From contig NZ_KB892377.1 of the NCBI RefSeq assembly GCF_000373785.1, forward strand, positions 363,617 to 427,616: DNA of 64,000 bases, in the 5' to 3' direction. The first letter of the stretch is position 1, and each line of letters opens with the position of its first letter. A program made the translations under genes and the position numbers. The DNA comes from Erysipelothrix tonsillarum DSM 14972 (GTDB lineage Bacteria > Bacillota_I > Bacilli_A > Erysipelotrichales > Erysipelotrichaceae). The notes beneath the pieces are model-generated. The model was not told the DNA's origin, did not search any database, and saw only the letters and a program-made list of their open reading frames with translations. This document shows positions 63,709-64,000 of the stretch, one piece after another.

Positions 63709-63993
63709 TTAATCGCAGTGTTCAATGCGGTGTTTTTTACGATCTTCTTCACTTGGAAGTTGCATATAATCTCCAAATGAACGCGTCAAAACGGCATCAG
63801 AATCTGTTGGTATTTTAAAACTATGGTCTTGAAACTTTGCTTCAATAGGATTTCGAATTAAGTCTCGCTCAACAAGTGATGTATTGAATTGATCATAATT
63901 TTCAAAATATAAGTAACACAAATCACCAATAAACTTTGTATCCGTATGATTATATTGTGTCATTGCTTTATAACGTTTTTTAAAGAGTATGTG
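63709..63993 (-). pseudogene. C-terminal part of a LicD-like phosphocholine transferase, interrupted
   Basis: The reading frame ends with FKIPTDSDAVLTRSFGDYMQ and LPSEEDRKKH, the usual C-terminal signature of LicD proteins, which transfer phosphocholine to surface glycans. From an ATG at 63963 it has 84 residues; the frame stays open to 63993 (ILFKKRYKAM...) but meets an in-frame TAA at 63994-63996, four bases from the window edge. No ribosome site precedes the ATG. A frameshifted or nonsense-mutated licD is the simplest reading, but the upstream part cannot be seen. LicD activity would supply the ligand for the two choline-binding proteins. Confidence 0.6.
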
Positions 63994-64000
63994 TTAAAAA

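Overview
The window looks like a chromosomal segment of a low-GC Gram-positive bacterium of the Erysipelotrichia, most probably Erysipelothrix (E. rhusiopathiae or a close relative). This is an inference from content: AT-rich sequence, strong AGGAGG-type ribosome sites, six sortase-anchored (LPXTG) proteins, two choline-binding-repeat proteins, a wall-anchored hyaluronidase-type lyase and the C-terminus of a LicD-like phosphocholine transferase. No rRNA or tRNA genes, CRISPR arrays, prophage or intact insertion sequences were seen. One decayed IS fragment lies near 38.0-38.25 kb.

Layout. 0.2-3.5 kb: a wall-anchored von Willebrand A protein. 3.7-9.1 kb: a PRD-type PTS regulator divergent from a complete cellobiose-type PTS (IIB, IIC, IIA) and a GH1 6-phospho-glycosidase whose acid/base Glu is Gln. 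9.2-11.0 kb: a wall-anchored GH20 hexosaminidase on the minus strand, with a terminator hairpin in its leader. 11.5-13.3 kb: a choline-binding protein. 13.7-26.4 kb: a wall-anchored beta-propeller protein, then a CUT1 ABC importer without its ATPase, an MDR dehydrogenase, an SDR-like epimerase, a DapA-family aldolase, two Gfo/Idh oxidoreductases (one lacking the catalytic Lys) and an AbgB-like M20 amidohydrolase. This looks like an uptake and oxidation/cleavage pathway that I cannot assign to a known substrate. 26.4-30.7 kb: a chb-like set (AraC regulator, GH4, PTS IIC, ChbG deacetylase) without its own IIA and IIB. 30.8-34.9 kb: housekeeping genes (Dus, RecQ, D-lactate dehydrogenase). 35.2-38.0 kb: a tandem pair of LPXTG paralogues.

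38.4-50.5 kb is a self-contained citrate fermentation island: GntR/FCD regulator, CitG, the BioY-BirA biotin pair, CitX and CitC on the minus strand, then CitD-CitE-CitF, a 2-hydroxycarboxylate transporter and a four-gene Na+-pumping oxaloacetate decarboxylase (OadA, OadG, biotin carrier, OadB). Citrate is imported, split by the lyase to acetate and oxaloacetate, and decarboxylated to pyruvate. The biotin genes serve the biotinylated carrier. The minus-strand citCX terminator coincides with a BirA-operator-like inverted repeat in front of birA.

50.7-64.0 kb: an AlkD-like repair protein, a CBS-domain protein, a DUF4256-like protein, a wall-anchored PL8 lyase, a T-box-controlled BrnQ transporter, a DUF2513-like protein, a second choline-binding protein, a NERD-domain protein, an orphan CofE-like ligase and the LicD-like fragment. 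CRE-like sites precede many of the carbohydrate and surface genes, which suggests CcpA-type catabolite control. All functional statements rest on motif recognition by eye, with no database search.
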